Assembly (NCBI GenBank): GCA_965662725.1 | Contig: CBFIIT010000015.1 | Span: 1 to 33,506, forward strand | Direction of reading: 5' to 3' | Origin: UBA8337 sp965662725 | Lineage (GTDB): Bacteria; Pseudomonadota; Alphaproteobacteria; RS24 | DNA length: 33,506 nucleotides | Part shown: positions 33,455 through 33,506 of the stretch, piece after piece | Numbering within the stretch: position 1 is the first letter of the stretch | Layout: each line of letters begins with the position of its first letter | The notes under the pieces: generated by a model | The model's database searches: none | Told to the model about the DNA's origin: nothing | What the model saw: the letters and a program-made list of their open reading frames with translations, nothing else | Program-made: the position numbers and the translations under genes

Positions 33455-33506
33455 TGGTCGGAGTGGCAGGATTTGAACCTGCGACCCCCTCGTCCCGAAC
33501 GAGGTG
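33455..33506 (-). tRNA. tRNA-Pro (CGG), partial
   Basis: Read on the minus strand, the end of the window holds the 3' part of a tRNA: an anticodon arm CCTCG-TTCGGGA-CGAGG with anticodon CGG (proline), a T arm with TTCAAAT between GCAGG and CCTGC, the acceptor strand CACTCCG, discriminator A and an encoded CCA at 33457-33455. The D arm and 5' acceptor strand lie beyond the right edge. Confidence 0.93.

Noticed and set aside
1..33506. CRISPR arrays, prophage genes, transposases, toxin-antitoxin pairs or defence operons
   Set aside because: No regular repeats, integrase or transposase motifs, or known defence domains were seen on either strand.

Overview
The window looks like a mostly chromosomal, housekeeping stretch from an alphaproteobacterium of moderate GC. 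The clade signals are a TrcR/DUF1013 regulator, a DUF1192 protein, a 50-residue aa3-type cytochrome oxidase subunit IV, a three-gene proton-translocating transhydrogenase (pntAA-pntAB-pntB), a COQ9 gene divergent from rpsU, and cysteine-free bL31 and bL36. The species cannot be named from sequence reading alone. No phage, insertion sequence, CRISPR array or recognised defence system was seen.

Layout. 1-4.4 kb is the edge of a surface-polysaccharide cluster, visibly richer in A/T than what follows: an O-antigen-ligase-like membrane protein, a CgeB-like glycosyltransferase, an FkbM methyltransferase, a decayed GDP-L-fucose synthase (fcl) and gmd. A second gmd-like gene diverges from the first and runs straight into a phosphatidylcholine synthase-like gene and an MFS exporter. 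7.5-10.9 kb has two alpha/beta hydrolases, rpmJ, an N-formylglutamate amidohydrolase-like gene and the oxidase subunit IV. 10.9-13.9 kb is the transhydrogenase operon, ended by a strong bidirectional hairpin shared with rpsU. 14-16.6 kb has COQ9 facing purEK. 16.8-19.4 kb has a YdcH-like peptide, trcR, a quinone oxidoreductase, DUF1192 and rpmE. 19.5-25.9 kb has an MsbA-like ABC transporter, inositol monophosphatase/efp, the overlapping fabI-aroC-thiE set and a Sel1 lipoprotein. 26-33.4 kb has pdxH, a cation-diffusion facilitator, an amidase, an acyl-CoA synthetase with a DUF1499 protein, an MBL-fold hydrolase, an EF-hand protein, a VanZ-like protein and a small membrane protein. A tRNA-Pro(CGG) is cut by the right edge on the minus strand.

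The genes are packed tightly, with many 1-20 base overlaps that imply translational coupling. No stretch over 300 bases lacks a gene. Several starts appear to be TTG or GTG. The most notable oddities are a histone-H1-like Lys/Ala/Pro tail on the soluble transhydrogenase subunit PntAA, and the fcl relic, which keeps only the two ends of the gene directly after gmd. I did not find a convincing new multi-gene system; the findings are mostly small-scale.
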